64,000 bases of DNA, taken from assembly GCA_000828835.1 (NCBI GenBank), contig AP014633.1, positions 2,170,001-2,234,000 of the forward strand, in the 5' to 3' direction. This document shows positions 18,378-26,800 of this stretch, in pieces. Both the position numbers and the translations under genes were made by a program. Below the pieces are notes generated by a model. The model was not told the DNA's origin and did not search any database. It saw nothing but the letters and a program-made list of their open reading frames with translations. This DNA is from Thioploca ingrica (GTDB lineage Bacteria > Pseudomonadota > Gammaproteobacteria > Beggiatoales > Beggiatoaceae). Positions within the stretch are counted from its first letter, which is position 1. Every line of letters begins with the position of its first letter.

Positions 18378-19265
18378 ATGTTAAATGCCGTTCATTATAA
18401 TCGGATGTTAGGAATACTATTGTTCGTATCTGGGTTTATTTCTGGATGCGCTACTCATCCTCCTCAGCCGGATCCTTTGGAAAAATTTAATCGCAACGTG
18501 TTTGCCTTTAACGAAAGTGTTGACCAAGCCATGTTAAAACCGGTGGCTAAGGCTTATAAAGCCATCACCCCAGCGGCAGTTGATAAGGGAATAACTAATT
18601 TTTTCAATAACTTAACTGACGTTATTGTCGTGGGTAATGATCTGTTGCAGTTTAAGTTGAAGCAAACCGCTACGGATACCGGTCGGCTGTTACTTAACTC
18701 GACACTTGGACTCGTTGGCTTTGTTGATGTTGCTGCTGAATTAGGGTTACCCAAACACGAAGAAGATTTTGGTCAAACTTTGGGCTATTGGGGATTAAAA
18801 AGTGGCCCTTATATTATGTTACCTTTTTTTGGCCCAAGTTCGGTGCGCGATGTGATAGGAAAAGGGGTTGATATCTTTTTCGATCCCCGTGTTTATTATG
18901 CTCATTACCAAGGGGGTAATGCCCGTGATTTTGTAGTTAGCACCAATGTGATTAGTGCCACTGATACTCGAGCTGATTTATTAGATATAGAAAAAATTCT
19001 ACAAACAGCCGCTTTAGATAAGTATTCTTATATCCGTGATGCCTACTTAGCGCGACGTCAATACTTAGTTTATGATGGTAGTCCACCTTCGCAAGAACAA
19101 GCGATTGATGAAGGTGATTTATTTGATGATTTGGAAAAAGATGCAGGAGATAAGTCAGCGACCGATGATGAAGGTGATTTATTTGATGATTTGGAAAAAG
19201 ATGAAGGAAATAAGTCATCGACCAAAGATAAGGTTGATTTAGAAAATGAAGCGCCGGAAAAATAA
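18378..19265 (+). CDS. mlaA: Outer-membrane lipoprotein MlaA (VacJ)
   Basis: Outer-membrane lipoprotein of the Mla system, which removes misplaced phospholipids from the outer leaflet. A lipoprotein signal with lipobox ISGC ends about residue 24 from the ATG at 18378; a TTG start at 18342 is the alternative. The MlaA core follows: DPLEKFNRNVFAFNESVD and the GLPKHEEDFGQTLGYWG signature. Unusually, the C-terminus carries an acidic tail with two 20-residue repeats containing EGDLFDDLEKD, encoded by an exact-period 60-bp DNA repeat starting at 19106 and 19166. No other mla gene is nearby. Confidence 0.93.
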   Translation: MLNAVHYNRMLGILLFVSGFISGCATHPPQPDPLEKFNRNVFAFNESVDQAMLKPVAKAYKAITPAAVDKGITNFFNNLTDVIVVGNDLLQFKLKQTATDTGRLLLNSTLGLVGFVDVAAELGLPKHEEDFGQTLGYWGLKSGPYIMLPFFGPSSVRDVIGKGVDIFFDPRVYYAHYQGGNARDFVVSTNVISATDTRADLLDIEKILQTAALDKYSYIRDAYLARRQYLVYDGSPPSQEQAIDEGDLFDDLEKDAGDKSATDDEGDLFDDLEKDEGNKSSTKDKVDLENEAPEK

Positions 19266-19376
19266 TAGAATCAAAGCCCGTTAATTAAAAAAACCTTGAT
19301 AATTACTAATTGATAATTGATAATGTTTAGTTAATTACGTGGACACTGGTTTAAGAAGATAGCAAGGTTTGAATCA

Positions 19377-19586
19377 ATGGAAAAGTTGGATTTGCAATCG
19401 CTAGAAGCACAGGTTAATGCGCTCATTCAAATTTGCAATCAACTGGCGGATGAAAATCGTGCCTTGCGTGAAACTCAAGCTCATTTAATGGCGGAACGAA
19501 CTGATCTATTAGAGAAAAATGCAATTGCTCGAACTCGGATTGAAGCCATGATTGCTCGGCTAAAATCAATGGAAGTGGGTATATGA
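19377..19586 (+). CDS. ZapB-like coiled-coil protein (TIGR02449 type)
   Basis: A 69-residue protein predicted to be one coiled coil (heptads across LQSLEAQVNALIQICNQLADEN). It matches the small TIGR02449-type proteins that sit directly before zapA in gammaproteobacteria and resemble ZapB. Its stop overlaps the zapA start (ATGA at 19583), so the pair is translationally coupled. A role at the division ring is inferred from context. Confidence 0.85.
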   Translation: MEKLDLQSLEAQVNALIQICNQLADENRALRETQAHLMAERTDLLEKNAIARTRIEAMIARLKSMEVGI

Positions 19587-19891
19587 CCACCAGTAAAACA
19601 ATTCCGGTGAATTTACGAGTACTTGATAAAGATTATGTGGTTGCTTGTCCAGAAGAAGAACGTGACACTTTAATGGCTTCTGCCCAGTACTTGAATAAGA
19701 AAGTTCAAGAAGTACGGGAAGGTGGTAAAGTAGTCAGTACTGAACGAATGGTGGTTATCAGTGCTTTAAATATCATTCATGAGTATTTGCAATATAAACA
19801 ACAAAGAGAAAACCATATTGGTATAGCACAAACCGAAATAACCCGCTTGGAAAACAAAATAGAACTTGCTTTATCCGCTATAAAACTATAA
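19583..19891 (+). CDS. zapA: Cell-division protein ZapA
   Basis: FtsZ-associated protein that bundles FtsZ filaments at mid-cell. The 102-residue product has the family's N-terminal strand region (VNLRVLDKDYVVACPEEERDTLMASAQYL) and a C-terminal coiled coil. It overlaps the upstream ZapB-like gene and is followed by a 6S-like RNA, a gammaproteobacterial arrangement. Confidence 0.93.
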   Translation: MTTSKTIPVNLRVLDKDYVVACPEEERDTLMASAQYLNKKVQEVREGGKVVSTERMVVISALNIIHEYLQYKQQRENHIGIAQTEITRLENKIELALSAIKL

Positions 19892-19922
19892 ACTAAATTT
19901 CATAGTAAGAGATTTAATTTTA

Positions 19923-20124
19923 GGGTATCCCCTTTCGTATTGTGGGTTCAAGGTAGACACTTGAACCTAACATTTCTACCCTGGGAAAGAAAGTAGTGAA
20001 TGTTGTTGAGTTAGCCTACCGGCCGAAAAGTTGTAGGATACCTGAAGCATTCCTCCGAACTCCCACCTGAGCCGAAAAGGTTCAAGGTATTTCGTTCTCA
20101 CAGTATCGATTCCGGTGGATACCC
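19923..20124 (+). ncRNA. ssrS: 6S RNA candidate
   Basis: The 270-bp gap after zapA, the usual location of ssrS in gammaproteobacteria, holds a region closed by complementary ends: GGGTATCC (19923-19930) and GGATACCC (20117-20124), about 200 nt apart. Inside are GGGTTCAAG/CTTGAACCT near 19948-19975, and CCTGAGCCGA followed by GGTTCAAGG near 20066, reminiscent of conserved E. coli 6S segments. 6S RNA is a long imperfect hairpin that mimics an open promoter and sequesters sigma-70 RNA polymerase. Exact ends are inferred from the closing stem. Confidence 0.72.
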
Positions 20125-20161
20125 GTTCTTGTCGTTAGCATCAATTCATTCAAAATTCTAA

Positions 20162-21223
20162 TTATCTGCCAAAAGTAATTTTTGCCTCTAAGTTAGTTCG
20201 AGAATCTGCATTAACTAAGGCTTCTTCTAAAGTCACTGTGCCGGCTTTGTATAAGTTGAATAAAGCCATATCAAACGTTTGCATCCCTTCAGCACCACTA
20301 CTTGACATCGCTTCCTTAATTTCATCTATTTTACCTTTGAGAATTAAATCAGCAATATGAGGCGTGTTAATCATCACTTCTATGGCAGCCGCACGTTTGC
20401 CACTTACCCCGATGACTAAGCGTTGCGAAATGACACTCACTAAATTTAAAGATAAGTCCATAAATAGTTGCTTATGTTGTTCCTGAGGAAACATATTAAT
20501 TACCCGTTGCATTGCCTGATAGGCATTATTAGCATGAAGAGTAGAAATAGCTAAGTGACCGGTATTAGACAATTCTAGTAAGGAAGCCATGGTTTCCTGA
20601 TCACGGATTTCTCCAATTAAAATGATATCGGGTGCTTCACGCATCGCACTTTTTAAGGCGCGCAAGTAAGAGCGGGTGTCTATTCCTAATTCACGCTGAT
20701 TGACTATCGATTTTTTGTGAGGATGAACAAATTCTATGGGATCTTCAATGGTTAAAATATGCCCCGCTTGACGTTCATTACGGTGATTAATCATAGCCGC
20801 TAAAGTTGTGGATTTACCAGAACCGGTCGCACCGACCATGAGAAGTAAACCACGTCTGCGCATGATGATCTCTTTGAGTATCGGTGGTAAGTTAAGATCT
20901 TCCAAACTCGGTATCTGCGATTTAATGTAACGCATCACCATTGAGATCACACCCTGTTGCTTGAAAGCATTAACCCGAAACCGGGCATTGGCTTCAGCTA
21001 AACTAATCGCAAAGTCGACTTCTAATTCTTTATCAAAAGCAGCCCATTGTTCTGTAGTCATAATTTTTTGGGCGATAGCTTGCATCATTTCTTCTGTTAA
21101 AGCATTTTTACCAACAATCATTATCTTGCCACCGGCTTTAATACGTATCGGGGAAGCGACTGTAAAAAAGATATCAGAAGCATCTTTCTCAATCATCAAT
21201 TTAAGATAAGGATTAATATCCAC
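20162..21223 (-). CDS. pilU: Type IV pilus retraction-associated ATPase PilU
   Basis: Secretion ATPase that works with PilT to retract type IV pili in twitching motility. The 353-residue protein has Walker A GATGSGKST, Walker B region APDIILIGEIRD and the Asp/His boxes typical of the family. The C-terminus MQTFDMALFNLYKAGTVTLE followed by EEALVNADS is closer to PilU than to PilT. pilT is not adjacent. The gene is convergent with the zapA/6S locus. Confidence 0.93.
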   Translation of the reverse strand: MDINPYLKLMIEKDASDIFFTVASPIRIKAGGKIMIVGKNALTEEMMQAIAQKIMTTEQWAAFDKELEVDFAISLAEANARFRVNAFKQQGVISMVMRYIKSQIPSLEDLNLPPILKEIIMRRRGLLLMVGATGSGKSTTLAAMINHRNERQAGHILTIEDPIEFVHPHKKSIVNQRELGIDTRSYLRALKSAMREAPDIILIGEIRDQETMASLLELSNTGHLAISTLHANNAYQAMQRVINMFPQEQHKQLFMDLSLNLVSVISQRLVIGVSGKRAAAIEVMINTPHIADLILKGKIDEIKEAMSSSGAEGMQTFDMALFNLYKAGTVTLEEALVNADSRTNLEAKITFGR

Positions 21224-21302
21224 ATTATTCTCCTAGTAGAGTTGCAACACAGTATAATTCTGGTCGCTTACTTGATTCTCAATCATGTTTATATGATTAA
21301 CT

Positions 21303-21319
21303 CACTGCCATTAAGTTAA
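21303..21319 (+). repeat. Copy of the CACTGCCATTAAGTTAA motif
   Basis: CACTGCCATTAAGTTAA at 21303-21319, 80 bp upstream of pilU, followed by ACATCCCC. It is one of nine copies of this dispersed motif in the window. No inverted partner is seen nearby. Confidence 0.65.
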
Positions 21320-21456
21320 AACATCCCCTGCTCCAGCATCATACGCCGTATGGGAGTATTTAGGTTGCTAAAAGATTCGTGGATAAGATTCCAGATCACT
21401 CGTTAGATTCCAATCGGCATGCGGATCTACAAAACTATTTAGTAACTACCTACTCC

Positions 21457-21804
21457 TCAGTTGACCGCAACGGGCCTTAGCGAAAACCAATCGTCTCGGG
21501 TGTCAAACACCTTCAAGCCCGGCGGGCGGACAGTTGAAACGACCCCTGGCAAGCGCGCGGAAACATCAGCGCCTGACGTAGTACGAAAGCCTCCGCTAAC
21601 CGGTCGTTTAACCTTGGCCGGGCGTAAGTCCCGTTCAGCCGGGTTAGTTGTGAACGGGACGCCGGCCTCTAAGGCCAAAGCGAGCACCCCTTCTTCATAT
21701 GTTTTCAGCCGGTTAAGCCCATTGCGACCAGTGGATTGCTTGGGTTTACCTCGCTTACCCGTTTGCGGAGGAGGTTCTTCCAGCGCCGCTGGGGTAAGAG
21801 TCAA
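21457..21804 (-). pseudogene. IS66-family transposase C-terminal fragment
   Basis: About 115 residues match the end of IS66-type DDE transposases: RLKTYEEGVLALALEAGVPF followed by TTNPAERDLRPAKVKRPVSG, then SARLPGVVSTVR and a TRDDWFSLRPV ending. The catalytic N-terminal and central parts are missing. The fragment breaks off exactly where the IS200-type element's terminal hairpin begins (21808), so the younger element apparently truncated it. GC is higher than in the neighbours, consistent with transfer. The opposite-strand reading frame here is a shadow. Confidence 0.85.
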
Positions 21805-21807
21805 CCA

Positions 21808-21973
21808 CCACCGGCTAAAGCCGGTGGCTTGGTGTAACAGCTCAAGCTGGCAATCAAGGCTAAAGCCGTATAAGACAGCTCAAGCTGAATTCTTCTGCTA
21901 AAGCAGACTTCAGTTTTCAGTTAAAACTGACTAAAGTCTGACAGCTCAAGCTGGAATATTCAGTTAAAACTGA
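21808..21973. repeat. Array of nine short palindromes at the IS200 element end
   Basis: Within 166 bp there are tightly packed small hairpins: CCACCGGCTAAAGCCGGTGG (21808), CAGCTCAAGCTG (21838, 21876, 21942), AGGCTAAAGCC (21857), TCTGCTAAAGCAGA (21894), TCAGTTAAAACTGA (21917, 21960), and an outer CAGACTT/AAGTCTG stem (21904-21940). Most share an (N)CTAAAG(N) or CTCAAG core. IS200/IS605 transposases bind terminal hairpins, and the first one is probably the element's end; the excess of others is unexplained. Confidence 0.75.
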
Positions 21974-21984
21974 CTGAAGCTATA

Positions 21985-22413
21985 TTAACCCTCTATTTGA
22001 AAATCATCGTCATCATGCTTCTGATTTTCAATGTACATTTTTATAACTTCGTCTGTTACATTTCCACGGGTGTGTACAAAATATCCCCTTGCCCATACAT
22101 GTCTTCCCCAAAATACTTTCTTGAGTTCGGGGAAGTGACTGAGTGCTTTAAACGATGATTTTCCCTTCAGTTGTTGAACTAGGCGGCTAATGGTTACCTG
22201 AGGAGGAATCGAAAGCAGCAGGTGAATATGATCCTTCGAGACATGCCCTTTGAGAATATCCACCTTCATCTTGCTGCATTCTTCCCGGATGATATCCCTG
22301 ATAAAATTTGCCAGTTCACCCTTGAGCACCTTTTTACGATACTTGGTAATCCACACTACGTGGATATGGAGGGAAAACTTCGTATGTGAGCCATGCCTAT
22401 AGTCCATCTTCAC
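21985..22413 (-). CDS. tnpA: IS200/IS605-family Y1 transposase TnpA
   Basis: A 142-residue HUH-superfamily tyrosine transposase, which moves single-stranded DNA by recognising terminal hairpins. The HUH motif is HIHLLLSIP, and the catalytic tyrosine lies in the C-terminal helix (DEVIKMYIENQKH). The reading frame is complete. The candidate element runs from the hairpin at 21808 to the hairpin at 22442-22461. No tnpB partner is present. It could also act on hairpin repeats in trans. Confidence 0.95.
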   Translation of the reverse strand: MKMDYRHGSHTKFSLHIHVVWITKYRKKVLKGELANFIRDIIREECSKMKVDILKGHVSKDHIHLLLSIPPQVTISRLVQQLKGKSSFKALSHFPELKKVFWGRHVWARGYFVHTRGNVTDEVIKMYIENQKHDDDDFQIEG

Positions 22414-22441
22414 ATTATACGCTAAAGCTTTTCACCTAAAG

Positions 22442-22461
22442 GGGAGGGTTTTAACCCTCCC
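22442..22461. repeat. Terminal hairpin of the IS200-type element
   Basis: GGGAGGGTTTTAACCCTCCC forms a 9-bp stem upstream of tnpA on its coding strand. Hairpins in this position are bound by TnpA and mark the left end of the element. It may also hinder read-through translation of tnpA. Confidence 0.75.
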
Positions 22462-22630
22462 AAAAGGAGACAATAATATGGATTTAGGCTGAACAAGCCC
22501 ATGCCCAGTACCTAGTTGGGTGAAAGACTGATTTAAATGGCTCACCTCATTATTTTACTAAGATAAGCAGTTTTATAACCACAACTCCACTAAAAAAGTA
22601 TCGTGCTCAATTGAGTAATGAAGCTTGAAT

Positions 22631-23701
22631 TTACAATAACTGTTTTAATGCTTGTAAGAAAGCTTGATTTTCTTTTGATGTTCCTATTGTTACCTGTAAA
22701 CAATCTTCTAATAACGGATGTCTACCATGTACACACTTAATTAATATCCCTTTTTCTTGTAACTGCTTAGAAATCGCTTGGGCATCAGCAACCCGAAATA
22801 AAATAAAATTAGCTTGACTGGACCAAACCTGAATATTTTTCAAGGCACTCAATTGATCTAGCAGTATGTCTCTATCGCCTTTAATACGTTGAATTTGTTC
22901 TTTAAACATCGTATAGTGTCGGAGCGCGAAAGCGACACTCACTTGAGTAAGAACATTAATATTATAGGGTTGCCGTACTTTTTCAATCTGCTCTAACCAA
23001 TTTGGGGATCCAACCAATAAACCCAAACGTAACCCAGCTAAGCCTAGTTTAGAAACAGTTCTCATCATGAGCAAATTAGGATATTGTTCTAAACGTGACA
23101 TAAAAGTTCGATTACTAAAAGGGGCATAGGCTTCATCAATAACGACAACGCCTGGAGTGGTTTCTATAACGGCTTCGATGTCTTCAGTCGCAAATAGATT
23201 ACCGGTTGGATTGTTAGGATAAGCCAAAAACACTAAAGCGGGTTGATAGGTTTCAATCGCTTCTAACATGGCATACATATCGAGGGTAAAACTATTCTCT
23301 TGTAAAGGCACACCCACGTATTTCATTCCCACCACTTGCGCCAGATGACGATACATAATAAAGCTGGGTTCTGGAACTAATAATACTCGCCGTGGTCCAT
23401 TTAAAGCTAAAATCAGCATTTGAATCAATTCATCAGAACCATTGCCCAAAACCATTTCCATCCTCTCCGGAACCTGCATAACGGTCCGTAAAAGTGATTT
23501 CAGTTTACGTGCCGATGAATCGGGATATCGATTTAGCGCGGTAGTTTGTAAAATTTTTAGCCATTCTTCAATAATAACCGCATCCCACCCATAAGGATTT
23601 TCCATGGCATCGAGCTTAATAACATTACTCGAGTCCGGAACATAATAAGCAGAAAGTTGTTGAATTTCGGGTCGTATCCAGTTAGTAATAGATTTACTCA
23701 T
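22631..23701 (-). CDS. hisC: Histidinol-phosphate aminotransferase
   Basis: PLP-dependent class II aminotransferase converting imidazole-acetol phosphate and glutamate to histidinol phosphate in histidine synthesis. The 356-residue protein has family length. The PLP-binding lysine is in RTVSKLGLAGLRLG, and the cofactor motifs LGNGSDELIQ and YPNNPTGN are present. It stands alone, without other his genes. Confidence 0.93.
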   Translation of the reverse strand: MSKSITNWIRPEIQQLSAYYVPDSSNVIKLDAMENPYGWDAVIIEEWLKILQTTALNRYPDSSARKLKSLLRTVMQVPERMEMVLGNGSDELIQMLILALNGPRRVLLVPEPSFIMYRHLAQVVGMKYVGVPLQENSFTLDMYAMLEAIETYQPALVFLAYPNNPTGNLFATEDIEAVIETTPGVVVIDEAYAPFSNRTFMSRLEQYPNLLMMRTVSKLGLAGLRLGLLVGSPNWLEQIEKVRQPYNINVLTQVSVAFALRHYTMFKEQIQRIKGDRDILLDQLSALKNIQVWSSQANFILFRVADAQAISKQLQEKGILIKCVHGRHPLLEDCLQVTIGTSKENQAFLQALKQLL

Positions 23702-23840
23702 AACAATTTATAGCTCAATAATGATAAAAAGGAAGATATTTTCTATTATTTCAAGTTGTTATTATTCGAGAGCCACCCGTAAGTAAATATTGTCCATGAT
23801 TTTAATAGTTTAAATTGAGGCTTGGAAATATAACTATTCA

Positions 23841-26800
23841 CTAAGTAAATATCCAAACCACATAAGCCTGTTCCGAATTTTGTACGGCCCGATAAACATT
23901 AGTTGTGACTTTAAAAACATAGCCATCAGCATGTAACGCTTGATGGGTTTTACTTAAACAATGACCATTATTACCATTCAAAAAATTGAAATACTCACGA
24001 ATCGATAGATTACGATTATCTCGTGGTACCATCAGAGTAAATTGGCGGTTCATTAAATCTTCACTACGGGTACCATAGAGTTTACCAAAAGCGCGATTCA
24101 TATAAACAAATTTAGCACTCTCATCGGTAATACAGATAGCGACATCAATCTGATTTAAAGCAGTGTAAAGTATCGAATGAGTAATATCAGAAGATAATTG
24201 GTGTACTTTTTTAGTGACCGTGATATCCTCGCCGATTAACCAATGCTTCCAACCGGGAATGGGAAATTTTTCCGCATAATTTGACCAAGCAATGATTTTT
24301 ACGCTGCCATCTTGGCAAGTGATTTCGGTCTCATAGGGCACAGCTATCGAGTTTAGGCAAATTTGGGTGGGGAAATCGTGCTGATATTGTACCGACCGAT
24401 ATAATTGAGCGAGTGAAGGAGGTGACCGAAGCATTTCCGCCGATTTATACCCGGTGACCTGTTCACAATGTTGATTCCAATAAATAAGTTGACCTTGTTC
24501 ATCATAGGCATTAACCATCATCGGTAAAGTTTGTACTAAGCGCTTTAAACGATTTTCATGATGATGAATGATCTTTTGATGAACAGTCATATTGACACCG
24601 ACACCCCATATAGCCCAACCTTGAATTTTGATTTTATCAGAAAGCATTGACCACATAATCTTTTTTTGAGTACCCGATTTACAGGTTAAAATCATCGTAA
24701 AACGATGAAGTTCTCGGTGAGTTTGGATGACTTGTTGCCAAATTTTCAGTACTTTTTGCCGCACGGTTAGATCAGGATAGAGTAATTCCCAAGCCTGAGG
24801 ATTATTAACAATCTCTTGAGTACTATAACCGGTCACTTGTTCACAATAGCGATTCCAAAAAACAATGTTAACCTGTTCATCTAAAGCGCCTACCATCACC
24901 GGTAAATTTTCAATAATAAGGCGCAAATGCGTTGCATGTTCTTGTAATACACTGTTAAATTTGGCTTCTTTATCACGTTGGCGTTGTTGGGTTTGCTCGA
25001 ATTCTATCACTTCTTCACCCACCCCAACGGTTAGCAAACCGGGCATATCAACCTGGTTGATTAATGACCAAGCGACCATTTTTTGCTCACCTTGTTTACA
25101 AGTCAATTTCCAGAGCCAACGGTTATTTTCTGGGTGGTTTTTCGACATATATTGTGCCACTCGAAACAAATTGTCTCGATAAATGGTATCGGGATAGAGC
25201 CAGGTCCAAATATGAGGATTGTTGATCACTTCAGCCGCACTATACCCCGTTACCCGCTCACATTGTTGATTCCAAAAGACAATATGGTTATTCAAATCGA
25301 TGGCAATGACCATAATCGGTAAATGTTCAATAGTCAAGCGGAGACGAATTTCATTAGCTTGAATCGCTTGCTGAGTTTCTCGTAAGAGTTGTTCAGCCTG
25401 AACATAACTGGAAATATCAATCGCAAAGTGGATGACACCTAAAATATTACCCGCATTATCTCGATAGGGAATTTTATCCACTCGAAAAATACCTTTGGGT
25501 AAATGCTCTATTAAACCCAATTTAGCTTGACCGGTGTTCATCACTTCTAAATCATCAGTATAATCTTGCTCCGCATACTCTGGTAATAACTCATGGAAAA
25601 CCATGCCTTCGAGTTTTTCCGGTTCACTTCCTTCTCTGGCTGCAAAATAGTGGTTAGCACGGATAATCCGATTTTCCTTATTTTTATAGATAATTGCGAG
25701 GGGAGCTGCATGAAAAATCGTCCGATATTGATGATGTTCATAACGGAGTATGGCTTCTAAATATTGTTGTTCACTCGCATCATGCATTAAGCCAAAGCTA
25801 AATAAAATATGCCCTTTGTCATCACGAATCACATCAAAACGTCCCCACACCGGAAATTGTCGCTTGTTAATATCTAATACTTCTAAAATACCTTCCCAAG
25901 TTTTACCGGCTTGGAAGCTCACTTTAATTTCGTGCTCAATCAGTTCTAAAGTTTCTGGTGTGCAATAATCACGATGATTATATTGACGAATATCTTTTAA
26001 ACTATGTTTAAATAATTTGGCATGAGCAAGATTAGCATAAACTAATTGTCCGTCGGCGTTGCTAATGGAAATGGCTTCATGAGAAACTTCGACAATTCGT
26101 TTAAACAAACGTAACTGTCCTTGGATTTTTTTGCGTTGGCTCATATCAATTCCAACGCAAAGCACATAAACAATTTGTTCATCGTTTCCCATCACGGCAC
26201 TGGCATGCCATTCAACCAGTAATTGTTGCTCCGTTTTAGTAAGTAGGTAATTTTCCAATAAAATACTTCTTTCCCGTTGGGAAAGTAAAGCACTCATACT
26301 TTCTGCGATCAGGGGGCGTTCAGCTTGAGGAAATAAGTTTTTATAATCCTGATTGATGACTTCTTCGAGAGAATAACCCAATGCTTGTAAAAGAACTTCA
26401 TTACACAAACTGATTTTACCTGAGGGTGTAAAAGCAAGCAAAAAAACCGGTGCGGCTTGAATGAGCGCATTAGCAAAGGCTTCCGCTTTTTGTAAAGCAG
26501 TCTCGGCTTGTTTACGTGCGGTAATATCGCGTACCGTCGCACACACTAACGTATGATCTTTAAAAGGATAACTCCCCGTGGAAATTTCCACTGGAAAAAC
26601 CGTTCCGCCTTGCTTTTTGTGCCAATGTAACAGAATATGGTGAAATCTGCGCTTACCGGCTAACCGCAGATCAATTAAGCTTAAGGGAATATTATCGAGA
26701 ATGTTTTCCATATTTAACTGCAACCATTCTTCACGGCTATAACCATATAAACTGGTCGCGGCAGGATTGACATCAAAAATTTGTAATGTATTGGAATCAA

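Noticed and set aside
21461-21901. Plus-strand frame of 146 residues
   Set aside because: Antisense shadow of the IS66 transposase fragment and the hairpin array; the minus-strand product is the recognisable one.
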